From Clostridia bacterium (lineage in GTDB: Bacteria; Bacillota; Dehalobacteriia; Dehalobacteriales; Dehalobacteriaceae), in assembly GCA_012838175.1 (NCBI GenBank), contig DUPU01000168.1, positions 1-50,096 on the forward strand: a stretch of 50,096 nt of DNA, written 5' to 3'. This document shows positions 43,205-50,096 of the stretch, in pieces. Within the stretch, counting starts at the first letter, position 1. Every line of letters starts with the position of its first letter. The position numbers and the translations under genes are program-made. The notes beneath the pieces were generated by a model that saw only the letters and a list, made by a program, of their open reading frames with translations, had not been told where the DNA came from and did no database searches.

Positions 43205-44662
43205 TTGAGTTTGTATGAAAAAACGATCCATGAACTTCATGGAATGTTAATAAAAAAAGAAATCAGTGCGGAAGAGCTGACCAAAGATGTTTTGGCCAGA
43301 ATGGACCAGGTGGAAGACAAGGTGAAATCCTTTGTTTTCCGAGAAGAAAAGGAAAAGGCAATTGCTCAGGCCAAAGGGGTGGATGAAAAGATTTCCCGAG
43401 GGGAAAAGGTCGGCCCGTTGGCGGGCATTCCCATGGCATACAATGACAATATTTGTACCAAGGGAATTAGAACAACTTGTTCATCGAAAATGCTGGCTGA
43501 TTTTGTGCCTCCATATGATGCCTTTGTGGCGGAAAAAATCGGGGAAGCCCAGTCTGTATTCATAGGGAAAACTAATATGGATGAATTTGGAATCGGATCT
43601 TCCACCGAAAGCTCCTTTTTTTATCCGACCAGAAATCCTTGGAATCTAAACCTGGTACCGGGGGGTTCCGGCGGGGGAGCCGCTGCCGCCGTAGCAGCGG
43701 ATGAAGCTGTATTTGCCCTTGGTTCCGATATCCTGAACCCGGCGGCATTTTGCGGAGTAGTGGCAATGAAACCTACATACGGCCGGGTGTCTCGCTATGG
43801 CTTGGCGGGCTCCACCTCATCTTTGGAGCAAGTGGGTCCGGTAACTAAAGATGTGACAGACTGTGCCCTGGTGCTTGGTGCCATAGCCGGCCATGATCCG
43901 AAAGATTCCACTTCCGCACCGGGGGACGTGCCTCGTTATGATGAATTTTTAACCGGGGACATTAAAGGAATGCACATCGGTATCCCTAAGGAGTACTTTG
44001 GGAACGAATTTGACCCGGAGGTAAAGGATGCGGTGCTCAGTGCAGTGAAAAAAATGGAAGAATTAGGTGCTCATGTGGATGAGGTATCCCTGCCCCACAC
44101 CCCGTATGTTATGTCAGCCTATCATGTTATTGCAGCAGCGGAGGCAAGCTCGGTTTTAGCCAGGTACGAGGGGGTGCGCTATGGCTACCGGCGGGAGGAT
44201 GTTCCGGATATCGAAGCCTTGTACCGCACCACCAGAACAGAAGGTTTCGGCCCGGCCGTGAAAAGGCGGATTATTCTTGGCACTTATTTCTTAAGCTCGG
44301 GCCAAATTGATGTCTATTACAAGAAAGCTTTGCAAACCAGAACTTTAGTGAAGGAAGATTTTGACCGGGCCTTTGAAAAATATGATTTACTGGTAAGTCC
44401 TACCTGCCCGGGAACTGCTTTCCCCCTGGGAACCCAAGCCGATGATATTTTAAATGGGACGGGCCTTTATACTGTTCCCCCGTGTGTGGCGGGTATTCCC
44501 GCGATATCTTTGCCCTGTGGATTGGTCCAAGGTTTGCCGGTAGGGTTGCAGATTATGGGTCCGGCTTTTGCAGAAGAAAAGATTCTTAACGCTGCCTTTG
44601 CCTACCAGCAAAGGGGAGGTTTTCCTCGTATTAAACCAAGCCTGTCCGGGGAGGGAAAGTAA
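43205..44662 (+). CDS. gatA: GatA-like amidase subunit with degenerate active site (probably no glutaminase activity)
   Basis: GatA normally hydrolyses glutamine and channels ammonia to GatB. TTG start at 43205 follows AGAGGTG (MSLYEKTIHELHG); 485 residues, full length. The fold is kept (GPLAGIPM, GKTNMDEFGIGSSTES, AAFCGVVAMKPTYGRVSRYGL, VKRRIILGTYFLSSG, GLPVGLQIMG). The Ser-cisSer-Lys triad is not: the Lys in the usual VAIKDN is Asn80 (MAYNDN); GGSSGGSAA is GGSGGGAAA (only Ser155 left); GSDTGGSIRQPAAFCG is shortened to GSDILNPAAFCG, removing the nucleophile. The Gln-binding region (usual MYLSDIYT) reads NGTGLYT, without Asp. The frame is open and codon use ordinary. Either an ammonia-dependent complex, another ammonia source or a second gatA elsewhere is implied. 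Confidence 0.93.
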   Translation: MSLYEKTIHELHGMLIKKEISAEELTKDVLARMDQVEDKVKSFVFREEKEKAIAQAKGVDEKISRGEKVGPLAGIPMAYNDNICTKGIRTTCSSKMLADFVPPYDAFVAEKIGEAQSVFIGKTNMDEFGIGSSTESSFFYPTRNPWNLNLVPGGSGGGAAAAVAADEAVFALGSDILNPAAFCGVVAMKPTYGRVSRYGLAGSTSSLEQVGPVTKDVTDCALVLGAIAGHDPKDSTSAPGDVPRYDEFLTGDIKGMHIGIPKEYFGNEFDPEVKDAVLSAVKKMEELGAHVDEVSLPHTPYVMSAYHVIAAAEASSVLARYEGVRYGYRREDVPDIEALYRTTRTEGFGPAVKRRIILGTYFLSSGQIDVYYKKALQTRTLVKEDFDRAFEKYDLLVSPTCPGTAFPLGTQADDILNGTGLYTVPPCVAGIPAISLPCGLVQGLPVGLQIMGPAFAEEKILNAAFAYQQRGGFPRIKPSLSGEGK

Positions 44663-46111
44663 ATGACTGATTCTAAATATGAAGTTGTAATTGGTTTGGA
44701 AGTGCATACGGAGCTGAAAACAAATACCAAGATATTTTGCAGCTGTTCCACTGAATTCGGGGGAGAGCCCAATACCCATGTTTGCCCCGGTTGTTTAGGC
44801 ATGCCCGGGGTACTTCCGGTTTTAAACAAAAGGGTGGTAGACTTTGCCATTATGGCAGGTTTGGCTTTGAATTGCCAAATTGCCGAGTTTTCCAAGTTTG
44901 ACCGGAAACATTATTTTTATCCGGATTTGCCCACCAGCTACCAGATATCTCAATTTGACCAGCCTATCTGCAAGAACGGGTATTTGGAAATCGATATTAA
45001 TGGGGAACAAAAGAGGATCGGCATCAATCGGATTCACATGGAGGAAGATGCCAGCAAACTGGTGCATGGGGGAGCAAGCATAGCTACCTCTTCCTACTCT
45101 CTGGTTGATTACAACCGGGGCGGGGTACCTTTGTTGGAAATAGTTTCGGAACCGGACATACGGTCCCCGGAGGAAGCCAGGGCTTATCTGGAAAAGCTGA
45201 AGTCCATTTTGGAATACACCGAGGTTTCCGACTGCAAAATGCAGGAAGGGTCCCTGCGCTGTGATGCTAATGTGTCCGTCATGCCCAAAGGAAGCAAGGA
45301 ATTTGGGACCAGAGTGGAGATTAAAAACTTGAATTCTTTCCGGGCTTTGAAAAAAGCCTTGGAATATGAGGTGATGCGTCATATTCAGGCTTTGGAAGAG
45401 GGGGAACCTTTAATTCAGGAAACCCGCACCTGGGATGAAAATAAAGGCATCACCCTGTCCATGAGAACCAAGGAAGAAGCCCATGATTACCGTTATTTCC
45501 CTGATCCGGATTTGGTGCCGGTAATTATCAGTCGGGAATGGGTGGAAGAAATCCGCCGCAACCTGCCGGAACTGCCTCAGGCGCGTAAGGAAAGATTTAT
45601 GAGAGAGTACGGGCTTCCCGCCTATGATGCTTCCATAATTACCTCTTCCAAAGCATTGGCGGAATATTTCGATGCTTGCGTAGCCTTGTATCCTGAGGCA
45701 AAAACCGTGAGCAATTGGCTGATGGGGGACCTGATTCGTTCGCTCAATGCGGAGGATCAGGATATCAGGGACTGCCGGATTCGGCCGGAAATGCTGGTGG
45801 AGATGCTCCGGCTTATTGATAATAAAACCATCAGCGGGAAAATTGCCAAAACCGTATTTGAGGAAATGTTTCAATCCGGCAAGAAACCGGCAGATATTGT
45901 TAAGGAAAAAGGATTGGTGCAGATTACGGATCAGGGAGAAATTGAGGCCATGGTGGATCAGGTGATTGAGGCTAACCCCAAGTCCGTGGAGGATTTTAAA
46001 TCCGGGAAGGAAAAGGCCATCGGGTTCCTGGTAGGCCAGGTGATGAAACTTTCAAAAGGAAAGGCTAATCCCAATATGGTCAATGAATTGCTCCGGAAAA
46101 AGTTGAAATAA
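44663..46111 (+). CDS. gatB: Asp-tRNA(Asn)/Glu-tRNA(Gln) amidotransferase subunit B
   Basis: GatB activates the misacylated tRNA with ATP and transfers ammonia. The ATG directly follows the gatA stop. The 482-residue protein looks intact: [12 protein letters not shown] (Mg-binding Glu and His), the zinc site CSCSTEF...[54 protein letters not shown], and a C-terminal YqeY-like tRNA-binding tail ([32 protein letters not shown]). The transamidase side therefore seems functional although GatA is not, which makes ammonia supply the open question. Confidence 0.97.
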   Translation: MTDSKYEVVIGLEVHTELKTNTKIFCSCSTEFGGEPNTHVCPGCLGMPGVLPVLNKRVVDFAIMAGLALNCQIAEFSKFDRKHYFYPDLPTSYQISQFDQPICKNGYLEIDINGEQKRIGINRIHMEEDASKLVHGGASIATSSYSLVDYNRGGVPLLEIVSEPDIRSPEEARAYLEKLKSILEYTEVSDCKMQEGSLRCDANVSVMPKGSKEFGTRVEIKNLNSFRALKKALEYEVMRHIQALEEGEPLIQETRTWDENKGITLSMRTKEEAHDYRYFPDPDLVPVIISREWVEEIRRNLPELPQARKERFMREYGLPAYDASIITSSKALAEYFDACVALYPEAKTVSNWLMGDLIRSLNAEDQDIRDCRIRPEMLVEMLRLIDNKTISGKIAKTVFEEMFQSGKKPADIVKEKGLVQITDQGEIEAMVDQVIEANPKSVEDFKSGKEKAIGFLVGQVMKLSKGKANPNMVNELLRKKLK

Positions 46112-46128
46112 ATCAAAGTAAATGAGTT

Positions 46129-46164
46129 AGTGAGTCAGGGAACGTTTCTCTGACTCATTTAATT
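46129..46164 (+). terminator. Terminator of gatCAB within a TCAGGG-type palindrome
   Basis: GAGTCAGGGAA (46132-46142) pairs with TTCTCTGACTC (46146-46156) with one G-U and loop CGT; flanking bases extend the stem to 46129-46159. A T-rich tail (ATTTAATTTT) follows. The arms resemble the elements at 19600 and 41542. Confidence 0.8.
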
Positions 46165-46206
46165 TTGGGGGGAAGAAAGTAATTTTTTTCACTTGCCTTC
46201 TTAATC

Positions 46207-46235
46207 TTTCCATGAGAGAAATTTTATGTTATTAT
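46207..46235 (+). promoter_or_regulatory. Promoter candidate for the nifV-like gene
   Basis: TTTCCA (46207-46212) and TATTAT (46230-46235) with a 17-base spacer; TG one base upstream of the -10 makes it an extended -10 promoter. It lies after the gatCAB terminator and 53 bases before the start codon. Confidence 0.5.
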
Positions 46236-46288
46236 TTAAATATTAAGAATATTAAAATAGTTTGCAAATATTCATGGGGAGGGATGTT

Positions 46289-47446
46289 ATGAAAGGTAAT
46301 ATTTACATTGTGGACACCACACTAAGGGACGGAGAACAGACTGCCGGAGTTGTTTTTACCACCAAGGAAAAGTTGCGCATTGCCCAGCTGCTGGACAGTA
46401 TCGGGGTGCACCAAATTGAAGCGGGCATTCCTGTTATGGGGGGAGACGAACAGGAGGCCATCAAGAAAATTGTCAAGTTGAAGCTAAAAGCAAGTATTAT
46501 GGCTTGGAACCGGGCTTTAATCGGTGACATTAAAGAGTCCTTGAAATGCGGGGTGGATGCTGTGGCTATATCCGTTTCCACCTCGGATATCCACATTAGA
46601 CATAAACTGCACAGCTCCCGGGATGAAGTGTTGCAGCGCATGGTAAAATCCGTGGAATTCGCCAAAAAAGAAGGAGTTTATGTTTCTGTAAATGCGGAAG
46701 ATGCCTCCCGTACGGATATGGATTTTTTAATTCAATTTGCTATGGAAGCAAAAAGAGCCGGGGCTGATCGCCTGCGCTACTGTGATACGGTGGGGATTAT
46801 GGAACCGTTTTTGGTCTATCATCAAATCAAGGAATTAAAAAAGGTGGCAAATATTGATATTGAAATGCACACCCACAATGATTTCGGCATGGCTACTGCA
46901 AATGCCTTGGGAGGAATTAAAGCCGGCGCCAATTGGGTGGGTGTCACCATGAACGGTTTAGGGGAGCGAGCCGGAAATGCTGCTCTGGAAGAAGTGGTCA
47001 TGGCCTTGAAATACATCTGGGATCTGGACCTGGGCTTTAAAACGGACCGGTTAAGGGAAGTGGCGGAATATGTAGCCCAGGCTTCGGGCCGGTCGTTGCC
47101 TGTTTGTAAGACCATTGTAGGCTCTAATATGTTTAAGCTGGAATCCATGATTCATGGGGAAGCGGTGATCATGAAAAATCCCAGGGAATATGAAGCTTTT
47201 TCCCCGGAGGAAGTAGGATTGGAACGCCAAATTGTCATTGGTAAGCATTCTGATGAAAAATCTTTAATTATTAAATTTAAGGAATACGGGATTACCTTGG
47301 AAGAGGAGGAAGCCCGAGAAATCCTGCCCCGGATCCGTACCGCAGCCATCAATCTAAAAAGATCCTTATTTGATAAAGAAATTGTAGGCATCTATAATGA
47401 ATGGCAAAAGGGGCATTTGAACTGGAAAATTGCAGAAGAAAATTAA
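46289..47446 (+). CDS. nifV: Homocitrate synthase/NifV-like (HMGL-like) acyltransferase
   Basis: Condenses acetyl-CoA with a 2-oxo acid, probably 2-oxoglutarate, to homocitrate. The ATG at 46289 follows GGGGAGGG; an in-frame TTG at 46262 adds nine non-family residues. The 385-residue product has DTTLRDGEQTAG (metal Asp and Arg), EAGIPVMGG, RLRYCDTVGIM, HTHNDFGMATANALGGI (metal His residues) and GLGERAGNAALEEVVMAL, the homocitrate/isopropylmalate synthase set, but no long C-terminal leucine-feedback domain. No nif genes are nearby. It is monocistronic, between its promoter and terminator. Citramalate or isopropylmalate synthesis is less likely by motif. Confidence 0.85.
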   Translation: MKGNIYIVDTTLRDGEQTAGVVFTTKEKLRIAQLLDSIGVHQIEAGIPVMGGDEQEAIKKIVKLKLKASIMAWNRALIGDIKESLKCGVDAVAISVSTSDIHIRHKLHSSRDEVLQRMVKSVEFAKKEGVYVSVNAEDASRTDMDFLIQFAMEAKRAGADRLRYCDTVGIMEPFLVYHQIKELKKVANIDIEMHTHNDFGMATANALGGIKAGANWVGVTMNGLGERAGNAALEEVVMALKYIWDLDLGFKTDRLREVAEYVAQASGRSLPVCKTIVGSNMFKLESMIHGEAVIMKNPREYEAFSPEEVGLERQIVIGKHSDEKSLIIKFKEYGITLEEEEAREILPRIRTAAINLKRSLFDKEIVGIYNEWQKGHLNWKIAEEN

Positions 47447-47471
47447 AACTGGGCCTTGCAGCCCAGTTTTT
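47445..47471 (+). terminator. Intrinsic terminator after the nifV-like gene
   Basis: AAAACTGGGC (47445-47454) pairs with GCCCAGTTTT (47461-47470), loop CTTGCA, T-run to 47471. The left arm starts within the stop codon. Confidence 0.9.
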
Positions 47472-47581
47472 GCTTAAATAGTATTTCCTTTTCGGCATTT
47501 AAATAATAAGCCTTTTATTCCCATACATAAAAGATTTTGTTTTTCGGAATATTAATAACGACTTCATCAGAGGAAGGGGGA

Positions 47582-47962
47582 ATGAATTTGGATAAAAAAC
47601 ACACAAATTTTGCCAAATATGATGATAGATTAAAATTGATGCGGGAAGCGGAATATCCCGGCGGGGTGGTGGTAGACCCAACGCCCATTACCGAGGGCTC
47701 CAAGGTGACGATTTTGTATTACGGTTTGCTGGCAGAATCGGGAGCGGATGAAGTTTATCTCCATACCGGCTACGGGCCTAATGACAGGTGGTATGATGTT
47801 TACGATTATCGCATGGGCCGTACCACCCGGGGGTTTGAAAAGACTTTTCATGTAAATGATCCTACCAGGCTGAACTTTTGTTTTCACGATAGTATAGGGA
47901 ACTGGGACAATAACTCCGGCCGGAACTGGAGTTTTGAAATCCATACAGGTGAACAGTATTGA
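47582..47962 (+). CDS. Carbohydrate-binding module protein (CBM25-like, starch/glycogen binding)
   Basis: A 126-residue stand-alone beta-sandwich domain. The ATG at 47582 after AGGAAGGGGG is preferred over one at 47537 that adds 15 residues. The pattern EGSKVTILYYGLLAESGADEVYLHTGYG, DRWYDVYDYRMGRT, GFEKTFHV and LNFCFHDSIGNWDNNSGRNW is typical of CBM25 domains: aromatic residues for glucan stacking and the WDNNSGRNW loop. No signal peptide, so it acts in the cytoplasm, presumably on a storage glucan. A glycogen-synthase-like gene follows after a hairpin, which supports this. Confidence 0.82.
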   Translation: MNLDKKHTNFAKYDDRLKLMREAEYPGGVVVDPTPITEGSKVTILYYGLLAESGADEVYLHTGYGPNDRWYDVYDYRMGRTTRGFEKTFHVNDPTRLNFCFHDSIGNWDNNSGRNWSFEIHTGEQY

Positions 47963-47990
47963 TAAGTTTTGAATACTCTGCCCCATGTAC

Positions 47991-48020
47991 AAAAAAGCGC
48001 AGCATGTATTGCGCTTTTTT
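47991..48020 (+). terminator. Intrinsic terminator between the CBM and glycosyltransferase genes
   Basis: AAAAAAGCGCA (47991-48001) pairs with TGCGCTTTTTT (48010-48020) around an eight-base loop. The A/T flanks allow action in both directions. The following gene begins 37 bases later, so partial read-through is needed if the two genes share a promoter. Confidence 0.88.
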
Positions 48021-48057
48021 ATTAATGTTTAGTTAAAAAGGAAGGGAGAACTTCTTT

Positions 48058-49320
48058 ATGCGTGTTTTGATGATGTCTTGGGAGTATCCCCCGAAAAATG
48101 TGGGCGGGCTAGCAAGGCATGTCTATGATTTAACCAAGGAACTTGCCGACCAAGGTGAGGAAATCTTTCTCTTGACCAGCGCCGTTGAAGGTGCTCCGCC
48201 GGAAGAAACTGTGCATCATGTAAGGGTTTTTCGGGTCAATACCATGAACCTTCCCTCAAAGGATTTTGTCACCTGGGTTTTGCAATTGAACTTTTCCTTA
48301 ATGGAAAAAGCGATTAAGTTAAATGAAAAATACGGACCCTTTGATCTGGTACATGCTCATGACTGGCTGGTTGCTTTTGCGGCCCGGACCATAAAACATG
48401 CTTACAGCATACCTTTAGTTGCTACCGTGCATGCTACCGAATACGGCAGAAACCAAGGGCTGCATAATGATACCCAAAGGTATATCAGTGATGTGGAATG
48501 GTGGCTAACCTATGAATCTTGGAAGGTTATCGTGTGCAGCCGCTATATGAAATCCGAACTGCAAAACATTTTTCAGCTTCCCGGAAATAAAATTCAGGTA
48601 GTCCCCAATGGGGTGGATACCAATTCCTTTAAAATCGTGGATTCCGGTTTTGACAGGCGTAAGTATGCGGCCGACCGGGAGAAGATTGTTTTTTTTGTGG
48701 GACGTTTGGTGCCGGAAAAGGGTTTGGAAGTTCTTCTGGATGCAGTGCCCAAGATTCTCCATTACTGTCCTGAGGCCAAATTTATCATTGCCGGGACAGG
48801 ACCCAGCGAAGAATACCTGAAGCAAAAGGCACATATGATTAATATTGGTTCAAAGGTCTATTTTACCGGGTATATTGATGACAACATCAGAAACGGTTTA
48901 TATAAGAACGCCCATGTAGCGGTTTTTCCCAGTACTTATGAGCCCTTTGGCATTGTTGCCCTGGAGGGTATGGCGGCCAAGACTCCTGTGGTGGTGACGG
49001 ATACGGGGGGATTTAAGGAAGTGGTGGACCATGGAGTGGACGGCTTAAAAGCCTATCCGGGCAATCCTAATTCTCTGGCAGATAATATTATTCATCTGCT
49101 GAAAAGTCCCGAATTTGCCCGGGAAATAAAAGAACGGGCCTATGAAAAAGTAGAGAAATATTTTTCTTGGTCCAAAATTGCTTGGAAGACGAGGCAAGTG
49201 TACCAGGCGATTCAGGAAGAAGCGCGGCAGAGCAATTGGGAAAGGGTTTCGGCCCAGGAAGGCCGCAGCGAAAGATTCAGCCTGCTAAATGCTTTTGCCG
49301 CTCGTCTAAAGACACATTAA
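48058..49320 (+). CDS. Glycogen-synthase-like glycosyltransferase (GT4/GT5 family)
   Basis: A GT-B fold sugar-nucleotide dependent transferase of 420 residues. N-terminal half: [20 protein letters not shown] (donor loop with the GGL motif), [27 protein letters not shown]-terminal half: [27 protein letters not shown], and the E-x7-E pair in [20 protein letters not shown]. The overall pattern is that of the glycogen/alpha-glucan synthase relatives often found in Clostridia storage-polysaccharide clusters. GGAAGGGAG precedes the ATG. A sugar-nucleotide pyrophosphorylase gene starts 13 bases downstream and a CBM25-like gene lies upstream, both consistent with glucan synthesis. Donor (ADP- or UDP-glucose) unknown. 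Confidence 0.88.
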   Translation: MRVLMMSWEYPPKNVGGLARHVYDLTKELADQGEEIFLLTSAVEGAPPEETVHHVRVFRVNTMNLPSKDFVTWVLQLNFSLMEKAIKLNEKYGPFDLVHAHDWLVAFAARTIKHAYSIPLVATVHATEYGRNQGLHNDTQRYISDVEWWLTYESWKVIVCSRYMKSELQNIFQLPGNKIQVVPNGVDTNSFKIVDSGFDRRKYAADREKIVFFVGRLVPEKGLEVLLDAVPKILHYCPEAKFIIAGTGPSEEYLKQKAHMINIGSKVYFTGYIDDNIRNGLYKNAHVAVFPSTYEPFGIVALEGMAAKTPVVVTDTGGFKEVVDHGVDGLKAYPGNPNSLADNIIHLLKSPEFAREIKERAYEKVEKYFSWSKIAWKTRQVYQAIQEEARQSNWERVSAQEGRSERFSLLNAFAARLKTH

Positions 49321-49333
49321 CGGAGGAGATGCT

Positions 49334-50096
49334 ATGAAAGCCATTATTATGGCCGGTGGTGAAGGTTCCCGCTTACGTCCTTTGACCTGTGACAGGCCAA
49401 AACCCATGGTACCTGTCATGGACCGGCCAATAATGCAGCATATTGTGGATTTGCTAAAACGGCATGGTTTTCGCGATATCGGTGCCACATTAATGTATTT
49501 GCCGGAAGATATTAAGGATTATTTTGGTGACGGCGGGGATTTCGGCGTTAGAATGCAGTATTTCATTGAAGAAAGTCCCTTGGGAACGGCAGGAAGCGTA
49601 AAAAATGCCCAAGAGTTTTTGGATCAGACTTTTTTGGTCATCAGCGGGGATGCTTTGACTGATTTTGACCTGACGCAAATTATGTCTTTTCACCGCAGTA
49701 AGCAAGCGGCAGTAACAATTGCTTTAACCCGGGTGTCCACTCCCTTGGAATACGGGGTGGTAATTACCGATCGGGAAGGCCATATCAGGCAATTCCTGGA
49801 GAAACCCAGTTGGGGTGAGGTTTTCAGCGATACGGTAAATACCGGAATTTATGTAATTGAACCGGAAATCCTCGATTTTATTCCCGCGGACACTTCTTTT
49901 GATTTTAGTAAGGATCTTTTTCCTTTACTCCTGAAAAAAGGATTCCCCATTTATGGCTGTGTGGTACCCGGATACTGGTGTGATATCGGAAACCTGGCGC
50001 AGTACCGGCAGGCTCAATATGATATTCTGGCCGGTCGGGCTAATATTAATTGGGCCGGGAAAGAAATCAGCCCTGGAATCTGGGTGGGTCAAGGAA
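49334..50096 (+). CDS. Sugar-phosphate nucleotidyltransferase (mannose-1-phosphate guanylyltransferase type), N-terminal part
   Basis: The gene runs off the end of the window; 254 codons are visible, with no stop. GGAGGAG lies five bases before the ATG. Nucleotidyltransferase motifs: [20 protein letters not shown] (nucleotide loop), [39 protein letters not shown] (metal Asp) and [20 protein letters not shown], after which a left-handed beta-helix seems to begin (GIWVG). Homologues of this form are often fused to a phosphomannomutase/phosphoglucomutase domain; this cannot be seen here. It is co-transcribed with the glycosyltransferase and may supply its activated sugar. Confidence 0.9.
   Translation, partial: MKAIIMAGGEGSRLRPLTCDRPKPMVPVMDRPIMQHIVDLLKRHGFRDIGATLMYLPEDIKDYFGDGGDFGVRMQYFIEESPLGTAGSVKNAQEFLDQTFLVISGDALTDFDLTQIMSFHRSKQAAVTIALTRVSTPLEYGVVITDREGHIRQFLEKPSWGEVFSDTVNTGIYVIEPEILDFIPADTSFDFSKDLFPLLLKKGFPIYGCVVPGYWCDIGNLAQYRQAQYDILAGRANINWAGKEISPGIWVGQG

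Noticed and set aside
43205-44662. Calling gatA a pseudogene or frameshift artefact
   Set aside because: The frame is complete, the deletion is a multiple of three, several separate active-site positions are changed while the rest of the fold is preserved, and it is coupled to gatB.

Overview
The window (about 46% GC by eye) reads as a chromosomal segment of an endospore-forming, anaerobic Clostridia-class Firmicute, probably of the Peptococcaceae/Desulfotomaculum type. The evidence is a GerK-type germinant-receptor operon, a cotJABC operon, strong AGGAGG-type ribosome sites with many GTG/TTG starts, an oxygen-sensitive glycyl radical enzyme under a sigma-54 promoter, single-chain PurL, and interspersed palindromes built around TCAGGG...CCCTGA. 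The genus cannot be fixed from the sequence. No phage, transposon, CRISPR array, rRNA or tRNA is visible.

Layout. 1-5023: tail of purF, then purM-purN-purH-purD. 5127-5330: tandem glycine riboswitch with an intrinsic terminator, followed by gcvT-gcvH-gcvPA-gcvPB and, behind a hairpin and a separate promoter, lpdA-lplA. Glycine is the PurD substrate and the glycine cleavage system makes C1-tetrahydrofolate for PurN and PurH, so this block joins glycine and purine metabolism. 12770-16955: germination receptor genes in B-A-C order plus a two-helix D-type protein. 17051-21667: yerC, pcrA, ligA. 21901-24255 (minus strand): a betaine-type substrate-binding lipoprotein and a dCache-GGDEF diguanylate cyclase with no transporter, divergent from a ygbA-like gene. 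24850-25867 (minus): cotJC, cotJB, cotJA. 26057-29836: purL. 29915-34938: sigma-54 activator, sigma-54 promoter, glycyl-radical activase and a glycyl radical enzyme whose active site matches trans-4-hydroxy-L-proline dehydratase. 35178-41550: ABC exporter, small proteins, EcsC-family and CMD-family proteins, YhaM-like HD nuclease, exonuclease III. 41571-42491 (minus): LysM-NlpC/P60 cell-wall hydrolase. 42897-46111: gatC-gatA-gatB. 46289-47446: nifV-like homocitrate synthase. 47582-end: CBM25-like protein, glycogen-synthase-like glycosyltransferase and the start of a sugar-nucleotide pyrophosphorylase.

Most notable observation: the GatA in an otherwise normal gatCAB operon lacks its amidase machinery. 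The catalytic Lys is Asn, the segment with the nucleophilic Ser is deleted in frame by four residues, and the glutamine-binding Asp region is altered, while GatB and GatC look intact. Other points of interest are the orphan betaine-binding lipoprotein paired with a diguanylate cyclase (NspS-MbaA-like logic), the sigma-54 control of the hydroxyproline dehydratase, and a family of palindromes at gene ends, one of which supplies the stop codons of two convergent genes.

Residue numbers of reference proteins (Staphylococcus GatA, Clostridioides HypD) are from memory and should be confirmed by alignment.
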